From an uncultured Clostridia bacterium (GTDB taxonomy: Bacteria > Bacillota > Clostridia > TANB77 > CAG-508): a stretch of DNA of 13,625 bases. Positions within the stretch are counted from its first letter, which is position 1. Each line of letters opens with the position of its first letter. Positions 13,602 to 13,625 of the stretch are shown one piece after another. The stretch spans positions 1 to 13,625 of the forward strand of contig CAOPQH010000030.1 in NCBI GenBank assembly GCA_948505485.1, read 5' to 3'. The notes under the pieces were generated by a model that was not told the DNA's origin, did not search any database, and was given only the letters and a program-made list of their open reading frames with translations. The translations under genes and the position numbers were made by a program.

Positions 13602-13625
13602 GACATTTTCGTTTTAGGTACTTCC

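Overview
The window is very AT-rich (G+C looks like roughly a quarter by eye). It carries the Firmicutes-type rimP-nusA-ylxR-ylxQ-infB-rbfA gene order, an oxygen-sensitive class III ribonucleotide reductase (nrdD), a sortase with an LPXTG substrate, and a prepilin-like Gly-rich surface protein. Together these point to an anaerobic Gram-positive Clostridia-type bacterium, probably host-associated and possibly known only from metagenomes. I cannot name a species.

Left part (1-1940): an unrecognised single-pass membrane protein (297-908) has its own promoter and a terminator that probably also serves the convergent gene. That convergent gene encodes a Crp/Fnr-family regulator (996-1625, minus). 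The 315-base gap between it and nrdD holds two identical 14-bp palindromes, GTTGCATTTGCAAC. One overlaps the -35 of the regulator's own promoter. The other sits about 40 bp upstream of the predicted nrdD transcription start, where a class II Crp/Fnr activator would bind. Between them lies an array of TGTAA-type half-sites spaced exactly 11 bp apart, and a second such array occurs upstream of the LPXTG gene.

Middle (1941-7691): nrdD is followed after 15 bases by a prepilin-like N-terminus (4083-4331). Its natural continuation, a Gly-rich extracellular protein (4306-6204), lies in another frame, so the gene looks frameshifted. Next come a small Thr/Asn-rich LPSTG-anchored protein with a structured 5' UTR (6487-6909) and a convergent class D-like sortase (7038-7691, minus) that is the obvious candidate to anchor it.

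Right part (7692-13526): a strong promoter drives a leader of about 210 nt with several hairpins and competing pairings. It is followed by the translation/transcription operon: rimP (30S maturation), nusA (elongation/termination), ylxR/rnpM, ylxQ (L7Ae-like), infB (IF2, with an Asn-rich repeat linker) and rbfA (30S maturation). Three or four of these genes use TTG or GTG starts. The window ends in two imperfect copies of a 42-bp repeat whose base composition differs from its surroundings.

The most interesting signals are regulatory: the shared palindrome linking the regulator with nrdD, the two 11-bp phased arrays, and the rimP leader. The frameshifted surface gene and the terminal repeat come next. 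I see no defence system, CRISPR array, insertion sequence, tRNA or rRNA.
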